A DNA stretch of 64,000 nt from Njordibacter sp905182035 (GCF_047730075.1 NZ_CP159831.1:2480001-2544000), one strand, 5' to 3'; numbered from the stretch's first letter, positions 31,134 to 40,952 are shown. Made by a program: numbers and translations. Notes: generated by a model from the letters alone, not told the origin.

Positions 31134-32408
31134 TTAAATAAGTTCAGCCACATGCGCTGATACTTGATCTAGAGAGATGCTTTGCTGTTCACCCTGACCT
31201 TGTAATGGCCTCAACTGGATTTGACCCTGGGCTAACTCATCTTCGCCCATAATAAGCACCAGTTTAGCGCCACAACGATCAGCCTTTTTCATTTGATTCT
31301 TGAGACTGCCGCCACCGCAATGCCACAGTAAGCGTAAACCAGCAATGTCAGAGCGTAATTGTTCTGCTAATTGCATGGTGCGCAAACTTGCAGCATCACC
31401 CATATGGGCTAGGTATACATCAGCTTGCTGTCCTAAGCCAGCAGGCTCCTGCTGCATTTCTTGTAACAACAAAATCATCCGTTCTACGCCCATGGCCCAG
31501 CCTACGGCAGGTGTGGATTTACCACCAAGTTGCTCTATCATACCGTCATAACGACCACCACCACATACTGTACCCTGAGCACCCAACTTATCGGTCACCC
31601 ATTCAAAAACAGTCTTGCAGTAGTAATCTAAACCCCTCACCAAGCGAGGGTTAATCTCATAACTAATGTCCGCAGCATCTAAAAGTTCACGTAAACGCTG
31701 AAAATGAACGCGAGATTCATCATCCAAATAGCCATAAAAATCAGGTGCACCGTCCAACAAAGCCTGGGTGTTTGAATCCTTACTATCCAACACCCGTAAT
31801 GGATTAGTAGATACTCGACGCTGACTATCAGTATCAAGTAAGTGCATATTAACTTGCAAAAACGTCACTAAATCAGTTCGATAAGCAGCCCGGGCCGCAG
31901 AACTTCCTAAGGTATTCAACTGCAATGTCACGGCGTCTTGCAAGCCCAGCTGCCGCCACAAACGCGCTGTCATTATAATCAGTTCAGCATCTACATCTGG
32001 GCCATCTAAACCATACACTTCTGCACCAAATTGATGGAACTGTCGCTGACGCCCTTTTTGTGGGCGTTCGTAGCGAAACATGGGACCGTGATACCACAAA
32101 CGCTGCACTTGGTTATAGGTTAGCCCATGCTCTTGAGCGGCTCGCACACAGGAAGCTGTGCCTTCTGGCCTCAGGGTCATATTATCGCCATTGCGATCAG
32201 CGAAGGTATACATCTCCTTCTCTACAACATCTGTCGCTTCGCCTATTGAACGACAAAATAAATCCGTTTTTTCAGCGATGGGCATACGAATTTCTTGATA
32301 ACCATACTGATCAAAAACCAACTTCATTTGTGCTTCAAAAAATTGCCACAAAGGCGTTTGAGCCGGCAATATATCGTTCATACCACGAATGGCTTTTATA
32401 GACGCCAA
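31134..32408 (-). CDS. hisS: Histidyl-tRNA synthetase
   Basis: 424-aa class II synthetase. Motif 2 region FRYERPQKGRQRQFHQFG, the histidine-specific LVRGLDYYCKTVFEW, a GGGRYDGM-like motif and a C-terminal anticodon domain are visible. The start is an unusual TTG at 32408 supported by AAGGA 7 nt upstream; the next in-frame ATG (residue 10) would cut the conserved IRGMNDILP segment. Confidence 0.95.
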   Translation of the reverse strand: MASIKAIRGMNDILPAQTPLWQFFEAQMKLVFDQYGYQEIRMPIAEKTDLFCRSIGEATDVVEKEMYTFADRNGDNMTLRPEGTASCVRAAQEHGLTYNQVQRLWYHGPMFRYERPQKGRQRQFHQFGAEVYGLDGPDVDAELIIMTARLWRQLGLQDAVTLQLNTLGSSAARAAYRTDLVTFLQVNMHLLDTDSQRRVSTNPLRVLDSKDSNTQALLDGAPDFYGYLDDESRVHFQRLRELLDAADISYEINPRLVRGLDYYCKTVFEWVTDKLGAQGTVCGGGRYDGMIEQLGGKSTPAVGWAMGVERMILLLQEMQQEPAGLGQQADVYLAHMGDAASLRTMQLAEQLRSDIAGLRLLWHCGGGSLKNQMKKADRCGAKLVLIMGEDELAQGQIQLRPLQGQGEQQSISLDQVSAHVAELI

Positions 32409-32452
32409 AATGTGTTCCTTATTTAATGGAGGTGTCGCTAACTAATGCAGAT

Positions 32453-33421
32453 CTATTTGTTCAGAGTAAGGCGCGCAATGTCCTTTCGAGTATGTGGCTT
32501 TAAATCAATGGCTTGGCCGTCAAACGTCATTGTAGCTACCCCAGAGGAACGCCCCAACAACACTTCTATTGGCGCTGTTACCACTTGGTCAATGGTGTCG
32601 CCTGCAGAGTACAAGTCCGACAGTATCATCTTACCTTTGCCATCTTTAATCTCTACCCAACAATCTTTATCAAATACCATTATCAGTTGAGCTTCATCAG
32701 GTGCAAGCACAAGAACATCAGCAGCCACTAGGGGTACTGGTTCTTTAACGCTTTCTGTCACCGCATCAACGTCAGGTTTAGCAGCAACCACTTCCACCAC
32801 TTCCACCTCTTCAGACTGTATATTTGGCTCGGCTGCAGACGCAGGCTCTTCTGCAGGCACCGTTGCTCCCACGTCACTTTGAGTTGTAGTCAGTAGCACT
32901 AAATCAATACTGTCGTCGCCATCATCAGTTTCACTCGCAGGAGCGTCCACGACCACGCTGGTTGATTGGGAAAACATTAAACCGCCATTTTGGATTTGCC
33001 ACCAAACAATTGATGCGGCTAGCAAACCAATAGCAAAAATGATTGAAGTCAACTTAACCCAAGTATCACTGGGCTTGCTTTGCGAACCGCCCTTAGGGAT
33101 ACCTGGCATAGGTTTAGTGCCGTGGTTTGGCGCGCCATACACCGCATCAAACTCTGCCACCAATGCTTGACCATCCAAGCCTACATGGCGGGCAAAGGAA
33201 CGAATGTAGCCTCGAGCAAATAAAGAGCTTGGAATCAATTCAAAGTTATCTTCTTCAATAGCATTAATGACTTTTGATGTTAAATGTAAATCTCGGGCTG
33301 CTTCTTTTTGCGACAACCCCAACTCTTCACGGGCCTGGCGCAATAAGTGACCAGGAAAGCCTGGTAACTGACCGTCTAATTCCTGTTGATCCTGCATATC
33401 TAATGGTTCCACATCAATCAC
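32453..33421 (-). CDS. rodZ: Cytoskeletal protein RodZ
   Basis: About 322-aa bitopic membrane protein linking MreB to cell-wall synthesis. An N-terminal HTH_25 domain (LRQAREELGLSQKEAARDLH), one TM helix near residues 115-135 (LTSIIFAIGLLAASIVWWQI), an acidic/Pro-rich linker of about 90 residues and a C-terminal beta domain (FDKDCWVEIKDGKGKMILSD) are in the usual order. The start is set at GTG 33421 with AAAGGG 8 nt upstream; ATG 33397 is possible. The usual neighbours pilW and ispG are missing on its two sides. Confidence 0.88.
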   Translation of the reverse strand: MIDVEPLDMQDQQELDGQLPGFPGHLLRQAREELGLSQKEAARDLHLTSKVINAIEEDNFELIPSSLFARGYIRSFARHVGLDGQALVAEFDAVYGAPNHGTKPMPGIPKGGSQSKPSDTWVKLTSIIFAIGLLAASIVWWQIQNGGLMFSQSTSVVVDAPASETDDGDDSIDLVLLTTTQSDVGATVPAEEPASAAEPNIQSEEVEVVEVVAAKPDVDAVTESVKEPVPLVAADVLVLAPDEAQLIMVFDKDCWVEIKDGKGKMILSDLYSAGDTIDQVVTAPIEVLLGRSSGVATMTFDGQAIDLKPHTRKDIARLTLNK

Positions 33422-33542
33422 AATCAATACCCTTTATTATTATTCGACGTTGAATTACTTATCATAGTTAGACTAACCGACAGTCTTTCATAGGCCTATC
33501 ATAACGCCCATTTTTGGACACTGCTAGTATCTGTAAGTTCCT

Positions 33543-34661
33543 TTACAAAATTTGCTTAGCTTCAATACGCGCAGCATGTGCTGCACTTCGGCGCGTACGA
33601 TCTTTAACCTGCCCCACTAACTGGCCACAAGCGGCGTCAATGTCATCGCCACGAGTAGATCTAATGGTAGTAATAATTCCTGATTTCGCCATAATACGTT
33701 GAAATAATTCAATTTGTGGCCTTGGGCTACGACGATAATCTGACCCTGGAAACGGATTAAAAGGAATGAGGTTCAGCTTACAGGGCACCCGCTTAAGCAC
33801 TTGAGCTAATTCACGGGCATGCTTAGGTTGGTCATTGATACCATCAATCATGGTGTATTCCATGGTAATCACCCGTTTATCATTTAGATTTTCTAAATAA
33901 CGATTACACGCATCTAACAAGGCATCGATGTTGTACTTTTGATTCACCGGCACTAGCTGGTTGCGTAGCAAGTCGTTAGGGGCGTGTAAAGAAACAGCTA
34001 AAGATACATCAGTTATCTGGCTCAAACGGTCGATGGCCGGCACCACACCCGCGGTACTTAAGGTCACACGACGCTTAGAAAGGTTATATGCATTATCATC
34101 CATCATAAGCGCAATGGCTGGAGTGACATTATCAAAATTCAGCAGAGGTTCGCCCATACCCATAAATACTACATTAGTCACCCGGCGTGGGCCGTTTGGA
34201 TCCACAGGGCCAAACGACTTAATAGCAATGCGCAGTTGGCCAACAATTTCAGCCGCAGTTAAATTGCGGTTAAAACCTTGTTTGCCAGTAGAACAAAAAC
34301 TACAGTCCAGAGCACAACCCACTTGAGATGAAACGCATAAGGTCGCCCGATCACCATCGGGAATAAGTACCATCTCAACTTTGTTGCCACCTGACACTCC
34401 GATCACCCACTTTCGGGTACCATCTTTAGAATCGCCACGGTACAGCACTTCAGGTTCTACGATTTCAGCACTTAGGGTGAGTTTTTCACGCAATTTTTTA
34501 CTGACATTGGTCATGCTTTCAAAGTCATCTGCACCAAACTGATGAATCCACTTCATCACCTGAATTGCCCGAAACTTCGGCTCATCCATAGTTTTGAAAA
34601 AGGTTTCCATTTGCGTTTGGGAAAAACCTAAAATATTAATTTTTGTGCTGACTTCAGACAT
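33543..34661 (-). CDS. rlmN: 23S rRNA (A2503)/tRNA (A37) C2-methyltransferase RlmN
   Basis: 372-aa radical SAM enzyme. The cluster motif CALDCSFC is followed by STGKQGFNRN; GMGEPLLNFDNV and the C-terminal catalytic cysteine (DAACGQLVG) are present. The start at ATG 34661 (MSEVSTKINILG) fits homologues and has AGG 7-8 nt upstream; a longer frame from 34700 has no ribosome binding site. The gene lies between rodZ and ndk, as is common in the class. Confidence 0.95.
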   Translation of the reverse strand: MSEVSTKINILGFSQTQMETFFKTMDEPKFRAIQVMKWIHQFGADDFESMTNVSKKLREKLTLSAEIVEPEVLYRGDSKDGTRKWVIGVSGGNKVEMVLIPDGDRATLCVSSQVGCALDCSFCSTGKQGFNRNLTAAEIVGQLRIAIKSFGPVDPNGPRRVTNVVFMGMGEPLLNFDNVTPAIALMMDDNAYNLSKRRVTLSTAGVVPAIDRLSQITDVSLAVSLHAPNDLLRNQLVPVNQKYNIDALLDACNRYLENLNDKRVITMEYTMIDGINDQPKHARELAQVLKRVPCKLNLIPFNPFPGSDYRRSPRPQIELFQRIMAKSGIITTIRSTRGDDIDAACGQLVGQVKDRTRRSAAHAARIEAKQIL

Positions 34662-34720
34662 TTTAAGACCTGTAAGTAATACATAGTTTTGCGCAGCCAT
34701 TTATTTGGTCTAAACGCAAT

Positions 34721-34792
34721 GCGGCGTTCACTAGGAACGCCGCACGTTGCATGCTGTTATTGCCGCTAAAAATTAGCCAAAGCAATAACAGC
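34721..34792. repeat. Two consecutive perfect hairpins between ndk and rlmN
   Basis: The first is GCGGCGTTC/GAACGCCGC (9 bp, 5-nt loop). The second has outer arms GCTGTTATTG/CAATAACAGC (10 bp) enclosing a small GCTAA-AAA-TTAGC hairpin. Neither is followed by a clear U-tract. They fill most of the 150-bp gap and may be mRNA-stabilising or REP-like elements. Confidence 0.65.
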
Positions 34793-34811
34793 CTACTTTA
34801 ACCAACAGCTA

Positions 34812-35219
34812 TTAGCCACCGAAGAAGTAGGCAATTTCACGAGCGGCTGACGTCGTAGAGTCAGATCCATGTACCGCGTTTGCATCTATAGATTCTGCAA
34901 AGTCACCACGAATTGTACCTTCAGCAGCTTCTTGTGGGTTAGTTGCGCCCATTAGATCACGGTTCTTATTTACTGCGCCTTCACCTTCAAGAACCTGCAC
35001 AACAACAGGACCAGAAGTCATGAAAGAAACCAAGTGGCCAAAAAAAGGACGTTCGCTATGCTCAGCGTAGAAGCCTTGAGCTTCGGCTTCGGACAACTGC
35101 TTCATTTCCATACTAACAACTTTAAGGCCGTTAGTTTCAAAACGAGAAACGATTTTGCCGATTACATTTTTTGCTACAGCATCAGGCTTGATGATGGACA
35201 GAGTGCGTTCTACCGCCAT
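34812..35219 (-). CDS. ndk: Nucleoside diphosphate kinase
   Basis: 135 aa. It starts at ATG 35219 (MAVERTLSIIKPDAV) with GGAG 6 nt upstream; the TTG four codons earlier is spurious. The catalytic histidine lies in NAVHGSDS and the nucleotide-binding lysine in IKPDAV. It transfers gamma-phosphates to balance NTP pools. Confidence 0.97.
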   Translation of the reverse strand: MAVERTLSIIKPDAVAKNVIGKIVSRFETNGLKVVSMEMKQLSEAEAQGFYAEHSERPFFGHLVSFMTSGPVVVQVLEGEGAVNKNRDLMGATNPQEAAEGTIRGDFAESIDANAVHGSDSTTSAAREIAYFFGG

Positions 35220-35261
35220 GGTATTCTCCAAACAGTGGGACCCATTAAATGGGTTAATATT

Positions 35262-35291
35262 AAAAAAATAAAGACGTACTAAGACGTACGT
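35262..35291 (-). terminator. Weak terminator at the end of the isc operon
   Basis: On the minus strand ACGTAC and GTACGT form a 6-bp stem with a 6-nt loop, followed a few bases later by a run of seven U. It lies about 58 bp after the iscX stop. Confidence 0.4.
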
Positions 35292-35348
35292 GAATTTTGA
35301 CCGCGTAATTGTACGCTGTTTTATACGCCTTTAATAGCCCACTGGGTA

Positions 35349-35549
35349 CTAATCCAACTCAGCGATCCAGGCAAGCTGAATGGCTTCTAAAATCTTTTCT
35401 CCACAACGCTTAGGGTCGTCATTAAAGTCTGGCAAGGCCATAACCCAACCCATCAAATCTGTAAACCGCACTAGCCGTGGGTCCACATCTGGATGGGTTT
35501 CATATAACTCAATAGCGATATCTAGCGTATCCGTCCAAACCATACTCAT
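35349..35549 (-). CDS. iscX: Fe-S assembly protein IscX
   Basis: 66-aa acidic protein that binds IscS and modulates cysteine desulfurase activity or donates iron. Conserved WTDTLDIAIELYETHPDVDP and the acidic DFNDDP are present. GGAGG lies 5 nt upstream of the ATG. It is the last gene of the isc operon, 27 bp after fdx. Confidence 0.96.
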   Translation of the reverse strand: MSMVWTDTLDIAIELYETHPDVDPRLVRFTDLMGWVMALPDFNDDPKRCGEKILEAIQLAWIAELD

Positions 35550-35576
35550 AAGAACCTCCCAAGGCCGTTAATAGTG

Positions 35577-35915
35577 TTAATGCGCTTCGGAGACAATATT
35601 AATAGTGTACTTGGGAATTTCCACTACTAAATTGTCTTCCGCGATAACTGCCTGACAGCTGAGTCTAGAATCTGGCTCCAAGCCCCAAGCCTTATCCAAC
35701 ATATCATCTTCTAATTCGTCAGACTCGATCATTGAGTCAAACCCTTCTCGTACTACAACGTGACACGTTGTGCAGGCACATGATTTTTCACAGGCGTGCT
35801 CGATGTCGATACCGTTCTTTTTGGCAGCATCTAAAATAGTCTGCCCAGCAGGCGCCTCAAACACTTGCCCCTCTGGGCAAAGTTCGGCATGGGGCAAAAT
35901 AATAATTTGTGGCAT
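35577..35915 (-). CDS. fdx: 2Fe-2S ferredoxin of the isc operon
   Basis: 112-aa adrenodoxin-type ferredoxin. Cluster ligands are in CEKSCACTTCHVVV plus a later cysteine in DSRLSCQAV. It supplies electrons for Fe-S cluster assembly on IscU. Confidence 0.97.
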   Translation of the reverse strand: MPQIIILPHAELCPEGQVFEAPAGQTILDAAKKNGIDIEHACEKSCACTTCHVVVREGFDSMIESDELEDDMLDKAWGLEPDSRLSCQAVIAEDNLVVEIPKYTINIVSEAH

Positions 35916-35957
35916 TTAAGTTAGCTCCTAAGCTTGCGGCTATTATGACCAGCTGTG

Positions 35958-37841
35958 TTACAACTGATCCACAGACTTACCCGCGAGGGCTCGTTTAATA
36001 CTATCATCCATACGCATGGCTGCGTAGGCATCACTGGCCTTAGCCATGACTTCAATTTGTTTCGCGATAGCATGATGATCTTGGCCATTGCGAGCCAACA
36101 CCAATTGCTCCATTTGCTTGACGATAGCCTGCTGCTCTTGTGACGTAAGTAGACGCTCCCCATCTTCTGCAAGCGCCATAGTCACCGCTTCTACAAGACG
36201 ATCTGCCTCAACTTGCTGCTCACGCAAACTACGGGCGCTGCGATCATCTTCCACATTAGTCCAACTGGCTTTAATCATGTCTGCAATCTGCACGTCAGAT
36301 AAGCCATAAGAAGGCTTTACTTGCACTGATGCAGCCACACCCGAAGTTAACTCACGGGCACTCACCTCCAGCAAGCCGTCGGCATCCACCTGAAATGTGA
36401 CTCGAATTTTAGCCGCACCAGCCGTCATTGCTGGAATACCTCGCAACTCAAAGCGAGACAAAGATCGGCAATCCTGCACCAACTCACGCTCACCTTGCAA
36501 GACGTGAATAGACATGGCCGTTTGACCATCTTGATATGTGGTAAATTCTTGGGCGCGGGCCACAGGAATCGGCGTGTTACGGTCAATTACTCGTTCCACT
36601 AAACCGCCCATGGTCTCTAAACCTAACGATAACGGCAGCACATCAAGCAACAATAACTCTTCGCCACTTTGATTACCTGCCAACACATCAGCCTGACGTG
36701 CCGCACCCAAAGCCACTACCCGATCTGGATCTATGTCGGTTAGCAGCTGTTGCTGAAATAATTCCGCCACCCGTTCTTGCACTCGCAAACTTCGGGTTGA
36801 ACCACCCACCATGACGATTCGAGCTACATCATCTGGCGTCACTTTAGCATCACGTAAAGTGCGCTTTGTCGCTCTAATTGCCTTACCAATAATAGGATCT
36901 AGCAACAGGTTCATTTGTTCACGAGTGAGCTCCAGATCGGCATAGGCTTCTGTGCCTGGCCAACCCTCAAAGGATAGTTGAGTACTCTGCAAATCACTTA
37001 ACAATTCTTTGCCTGCGCGAGCCAGGCGCAGCAAAAACCGCTGCTGAGCCAAATCCAGCTTGGCGGGTATTTGACGCTCTTGATGCATCCATTCCGCTAG
37101 CGCGTGATCAAAATCATCACCGCCTAAAGCTGAATCGCCACCAGTTGCAAGCACCTCAAAAACACCCTGCTCCATACGCAATATGGAGATATCAAAAGTA
37201 CCTCCACCCAGATCAAACACAGCGATAGTGCCGTGCTCTTGCTGATCCTGCTCCAAACCATAGGCCACTGCCGCAGCTGTGGGTTCATTAAGTAGGCGCA
37301 ATACCTGGATGCCTGCCAACTGAGCCGCGTCTTTGGTTGCTTGGCGTTGCGCATCATCAAAATAAGCTGGCACCGTAATCACAGCACCAACCAATTCCCC
37401 ACCTAAGCTACTCTCTCCACGCTGCACCAGGGCACGTAAAATATCAGCAGACACCTGCACAGGACTCTTTAAACCAGATACGGTGTTAATAAGGGGCATG
37501 CCCTGATCACAAGCTTCAAATAGGTAAGGCATGTTTTCGCCAAGACGCTTTACATCTTCAATACCGCGGCCCATTAGGCGCTTAACAGACATTACCGTGT
37601 TAGCTGCATCATCCACTAAATGAGCTTGGGCCTTGACGCCAACTTGAGGCAACTCGTCAGCCAAGTAACGCACCACAGAAGGTAATAAGTGTTCACCACG
37701 ACTATTAGGCAGGGTTTCTGCTTGCCCACTACGAACACTGGCCACTAACGAGTGCGTGGTGCCAAGGTCTATACCGACAGCGAGTTTTCGTTGATGAGGT
37801 TTGGCGCTTTGACCGGGCTCTGCGATTTGCAACAAGGCCAT
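35958..37841 (-). CDS. hscA: Fe-S assembly Hsp70 chaperone HscA
   Basis: 627-aa specialised DnaK homologue. The ATPase domain starts AVGIDLGTTHSLVA (about residue 22), with VFDLGGGTFDISIL and IVMVGGSTRSLRVQ; a substrate-binding domain of about 240 residues follows. With HscB it releases clusters from IscU. It is encoded 11 bp after hscB. Confidence 0.97.
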   Translation of the reverse strand: MALLQIAEPGQSAKPHQRKLAVGIDLGTTHSLVASVRSGQAETLPNSRGEHLLPSVVRYLADELPQVGVKAQAHLVDDAANTVMSVKRLMGRGIEDVKRLGENMPYLFEACDQGMPLINTVSGLKSPVQVSADILRALVQRGESSLGGELVGAVITVPAYFDDAQRQATKDAAQLAGIQVLRLLNEPTAAAVAYGLEQDQQEHGTIAVFDLGGGTFDISILRMEQGVFEVLATGGDSALGGDDFDHALAEWMHQERQIPAKLDLAQQRFLLRLARAGKELLSDLQSTQLSFEGWPGTEAYADLELTREQMNLLLDPIIGKAIRATKRTLRDAKVTPDDVARIVMVGGSTRSLRVQERVAELFQQQLLTDIDPDRVVALGAARQADVLAGNQSGEELLLLDVLPLSLGLETMGGLVERVIDRNTPIPVARAQEFTTYQDGQTAMSIHVLQGERELVQDCRSLSRFELRGIPAMTAGAAKIRVTFQVDADGLLEVSARELTSGVAASVQVKPSYGLSDVQIADMIKASWTNVEDDRSARSLREQQVEADRLVEAVTMALAEDGERLLTSQEQQAIVKQMEQLVLARNGQDHHAIAKQIEVMAKASDAYAAMRMDDSIKRALAGKSVDQL

Positions 37842-37852
37842 GTGTGTATTCC

Positions 37853-38380
37853 TTAATCGAGCAATGCGCCCTCGAGGGCGTCTAGTTGCTGCTGTAACTT
37901 AACGATAAACTGAAGCTTACGTACGGTTTTTTCCGCGATTTCAAAGTCTGACGAACCATACGCCTGGGCAAATTCATTTTCTAATTGGCTGGCCTGGAGT
38001 TGGAGCCGAGATGCCATAACATCAATTTCTGCTTCCGGGTCTTGAGCCCGAGGCATGTCTTCTAAGGATTCTCGCAGCTCAATTTGCTGCAACAAAAAAT
38101 CCATAGGCATTTGTGTGTTATTAGGTGCTAATGGGTCCATATCCTGCAACTGAAGCAGATAAATGCCGCGCTTTAACGGTTCGAGCAAGGTAGCGTAGGC
38201 TTGATTTAAATAGGCCGTAATTTGCACCGCTCTTCTTTGCTCACTATCAGGCTGAGATACAAAGCGATCTGGATGGTGTTGTTGCTGCAGTCGGCGGTGA
38301 GATTGACGCAACACCGCAAGATCTACAGCAAAGTCACAAGGCAAACCATAACAAGAGAAATAATCTTGACTAATATCCAT
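37853..38380 (-). CDS. hscB: Fe-S assembly co-chaperone HscB
   Basis: 175-aa J-domain protein. The HPD motif is in QQHHPDRFV near residue 37, and the C-terminal helical bundle that binds IscU follows. It stimulates the HscA ATPase. Confidence 0.97.
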   Translation of the reverse strand: MDISQDYFSCYGLPCDFAVDLAVLRQSHRRLQQQHHPDRFVSQPDSEQRRAVQITAYLNQAYATLLEPLKRGIYLLQLQDMDPLAPNNTQMPMDFLLQQIELRESLEDMPRAQDPEAEIDVMASRLQLQASQLENEFAQAYGSSDFEIAEKTVRKLQFIVKLQQQLDALEGALLD

Positions 38381-38403
38381 AGCTCTAAAGCACCAAAGAC
38401 TGC

Positions 38404-38727
38404 CTAAACGTTAAAGCTTTCACCACAACCACACTCGCTTTTGGCGTTGGGGTTATTGAATTGAAAACCTTCATTAAGACCTTCTTTGGCGTAATCCAGT
38501 TCTGTACCATCTAAATACAACAAACTTTTTGGATCAATCACCACTTTCACGCCTTTGCTGTCAAAGATTGCATCATCTGCAGATACCTTATCAACAAATT
38601 CTAAAATGTAAGCCATTCCTGAGCAGCCCGTAGTGCGGACACCCAGACGCACGCCTTCACCTTCGCCACGATTAGCTAAGTAGCTAGTAACGTGGTCGGC
38701 GGCTGCCTGTGTAATGGTAATGGCCAT
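38404..38727 (-). CDS. iscA: Iron-sulfur carrier protein IscA
   Basis: 107-aa A-type carrier with the three ligand cysteines in TTGCSGMAY and SECGCGESF. It moves clusters from IscU to apo-targets. The order iscU-iscA-hscB is canonical. Confidence 0.97.
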   Translation of the reverse strand: MAITITQAAADHVTSYLANRGEGEGVRLGVRTTGCSGMAYILEFVDKVSADDAIFDSKGVKVVIDPKSLLYLDGTELDYAKEGLNEGFQFNNPNAKSECGCGESFNV

Positions 38728-38767
38728 GATGCCTTCCTCTTATGGATACTTAAATAACGCCTAAGCG

Positions 38768-39145
38768 TTATTGCTTGCTCTTATAGTTGTGAATTGCGGC
38801 TTTGATCGCATCTTCGGCAAGTACAGAACAATGAATTTTTACTGGTGGCAATGCCAACTCTTCAGAGATGTTGGAATTACGAATTTCGCCAGCCTGATCT
38901 AAGGTCATACCTTTCATCCACTCGGTAACTAACGAGCTTGAGGCTATGGCAGAGCCACAGCCATAGGTTTTAAATTTGGCGTCTTCAATCACACCTTCGT
39001 CATTTACCTTAATCTGCAGACGCATCACGTCTCCACAAGCTGGCGCTCCCACCATACCAGTACCTACGTGCGCATCTGCTTCGTCCATCTTGCCCACGTT
39101 ACGGGGGTTTTCGTAATGATCGAGAACCTGTTCGCTATATGCCAT
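38768..39145 (-). CDS. iscU: Iron-sulfur scaffold protein IscU
   Basis: 125 aa with the ligand set GAPACGDVMRLQI, TYGCGSAIASSS and KIHCSVLAEDA. It is the scaffold on which IscS-derived sulfur and iron form the 2Fe-2S cluster. Confidence 0.98.
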   Translation of the reverse strand: MAYSEQVLDHYENPRNVGKMDEADAHVGTGMVGAPACGDVMRLQIKVNDEGVIEDAKFKTYGCGSAIASSSLVTEWMKGMTLDQAGEIRNSNISEELALPPVKIHCSVLAEDAIKAAIHNYKSKQ

Positions 39146-39203
39146 GTGATTATCCTCTCAAGCTATTTTATGTGCAGGCAGTGGGTAAACCACTGCGCCT
39201 TAA

Positions 39204-40418
39204 TTAGTGTGCAGCCCACTGCACAGAGTCCAAATCGATACCGTCTTTGTACATGTCCCACAAAGGCGATAACGAGCGCAATTTAGTCACTGCGTTAAGT
39301 GACAACTCAATCGCCTGATCAATATCCGCTTCCGTAGTGAACCGTCCAATGCTAAAACGAATTGAACTATGGGCCAGTTCATCATTCATGCCTAAGGCAC
39401 GTAATACATAAGAAGGCTCCAAGCTAGCAGACGTACACGCCGAGCCAGAAGAAACCGCCAATTCACGTAGAGACATGAGCAACGACTCACCTTCTACATA
39501 GTTAAAACTTATGTTTGCATTGCCAGCCACTCGCTGCGTTGCATGGCCGTTCATGTAGACTTCTTCCATGTCTTTAACACCATCCCACAAACGCTGACCT
39601 AAGCGTTTAATACGGGCATTATCAGCAACCATTTCTTCTTGCGCAATCGCAAACGCAGCGCCCATGCCTACAATCTGGTGGGTTGCTAAGGTGCCAGAAC
39701 GCATGCCACGCTCATGACCACCACCATGAATTTGAGCCTCTAAACGCACACGTGGCTTACGGCTTACATACAAGGCTCCAATGCCTTTAGGGCCATAAGT
39801 CTTATGGGCACAGAAGGACATCAAGTCAACTTTTGATACTGCTAGATCAATGGCTATTTTACCAGTACTTTGAGCAGCATCAACGTGAAACAATACTTTA
39901 TTGGCACGGGTTACCTCACCAATGGCCGTGATGTCTGTAATCACTCCAATTTCATTATTTACATGCATCAAAGACACTAAGATAGTGTCTTCACGCAGGG
40001 CTTCAGCAACTTGTTCAGCACTAATCAAGCCCTCCGATGTAGGGTCTAAATAAGTCACTTCAAAACCTTCACGTTCAAGCTGGCGACAAGTGTCTAAGAC
40101 TGCCTTATGCTCAATTTTTGAGGTGATAATGTGCTTACCTTTTTTGTGATAAAAATGCGCCACACCCTTAATGGCTAAGTTATCTGATTCTGTGGCACCC
40201 GATGTCCAAACAATCTCCCTTGGATCAGCATTGATTAGATCAGCAACCTGACGACGAGCGTTTTCTACCGCCTCTTCTGCCTGCCAACCATACACGTGGG
40301 ACCGTGACGCTGGGTTGCCAAAGTTACCCTCTTGCGTCAAACAATCACACATCAATTTAGCAACCCTTGGGTCTACGGGTGTGGTTGCTGAATAGTCCAA
40401 AAAAATAGGCAATTTCAT
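39204..40418 (-). CDS. iscS: Cysteine desulfurase IscS
   Basis: 404-aa PLP enzyme that supplies sulfur for Fe-S clusters and thiolated tRNA. The PLP lysine lies in SFCAHKTYGPKG and the catalytic mobile cysteine in SSGSACTSASLEPSYVL. It is full length. Confidence 0.98.
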   Translation of the reverse strand: MKLPIFLDYSATTPVDPRVAKLMCDCLTQEGNFGNPASRSHVYGWQAEEAVENARRQVADLINADPREIVWTSGATESDNLAIKGVAHFYHKKGKHIITSKIEHKAVLDTCRQLEREGFEVTYLDPTSEGLISAEQVAEALREDTILVSLMHVNNEIGVITDITAIGEVTRANKVLFHVDAAQSTGKIAIDLAVSKVDLMSFCAHKTYGPKGIGALYVSRKPRVRLEAQIHGGGHERGMRSGTLATHQIVGMGAAFAIAQEEMVADNARIKRLGQRLWDGVKDMEEVYMNGHATQRVAGNANISFNYVEGESLLMSLRELAVSSGSACTSASLEPSYVLRALGMNDELAHSSIRFSIGRFTTEADIDQAIELSLNAVTKLRSLSPLWDMYKDGIDLDSVQWAAH

Positions 40419-40478
40419 GTATGTTCTCCACTGTTAGAAACAGCTATTAGTCAATCTTTAAAACAGGCAAGCAAGTTA

Positions 40479-40952
40479 TCACTCACTTACAAAATTCAGT
40501 AATTCGGCAGTGTTAGTTTTCCCCATCTGACGCTGGGTATGCTCTTGCACCTCCCCCTCACTCACCAAGTCTGCCAAACTGATGTCACTTAAAAATGAGT
40601 GAATTTGATTACTAAGGTCAGTCCATAAATGGTGCGTTAAACACATGTTTCCCGCCTGGCAATTTTCTGTACCCCTGCAGCCAGTGGCGTCAACCGCTTC
40701 ATTTACTGCATCAATCACCTGTGCCACAAAGATAACTTCTGCACCTCGGCTCAGACAATAACCACCACCAGGACCTCGCACACTCTCCACTAAACCTTGC
40801 CGGCGCAACTTAGAAAAAAGCTGCTCTAGGTAGGATAATGAGATCACTTGACGTTCTGAAATATCTGCCAAACTTATGGGCTTATCTGACGCGTGGATAG
40901 CAAGATCTAACATCGCAGTCACCGCGTAACGGCCTTTAGTTGTGAGCTTCAT
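40479..40952 (-). CDS. iscR: Fe-S responsive transcriptional regulator IscR
   Basis: 157-aa Rrf2-family protein. A winged helix (LTTKGRYAVTAMLDLA...) is followed by the three cluster cysteines spaced as in E. coli, C-R-G-T-E-N-C-Q-A-G-N-M-C near residues 92-104. The 2Fe-2S form represses the isc operon. A matching type 1 binding site overlaps its promoter. Confidence 0.97.
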   Translation of the reverse strand: MKLTTKGRYAVTAMLDLAIHASDKPISLADISERQVISLSYLEQLFSKLRRQGLVESVRGPGGGYCLSRGAEVIFVAQVIDAVNEAVDATGCRGTENCQAGNMCLTHHLWTDLSNQIHSFLSDISLADLVSEGEVQEHTQRQMGKTNTAELLNFVSE

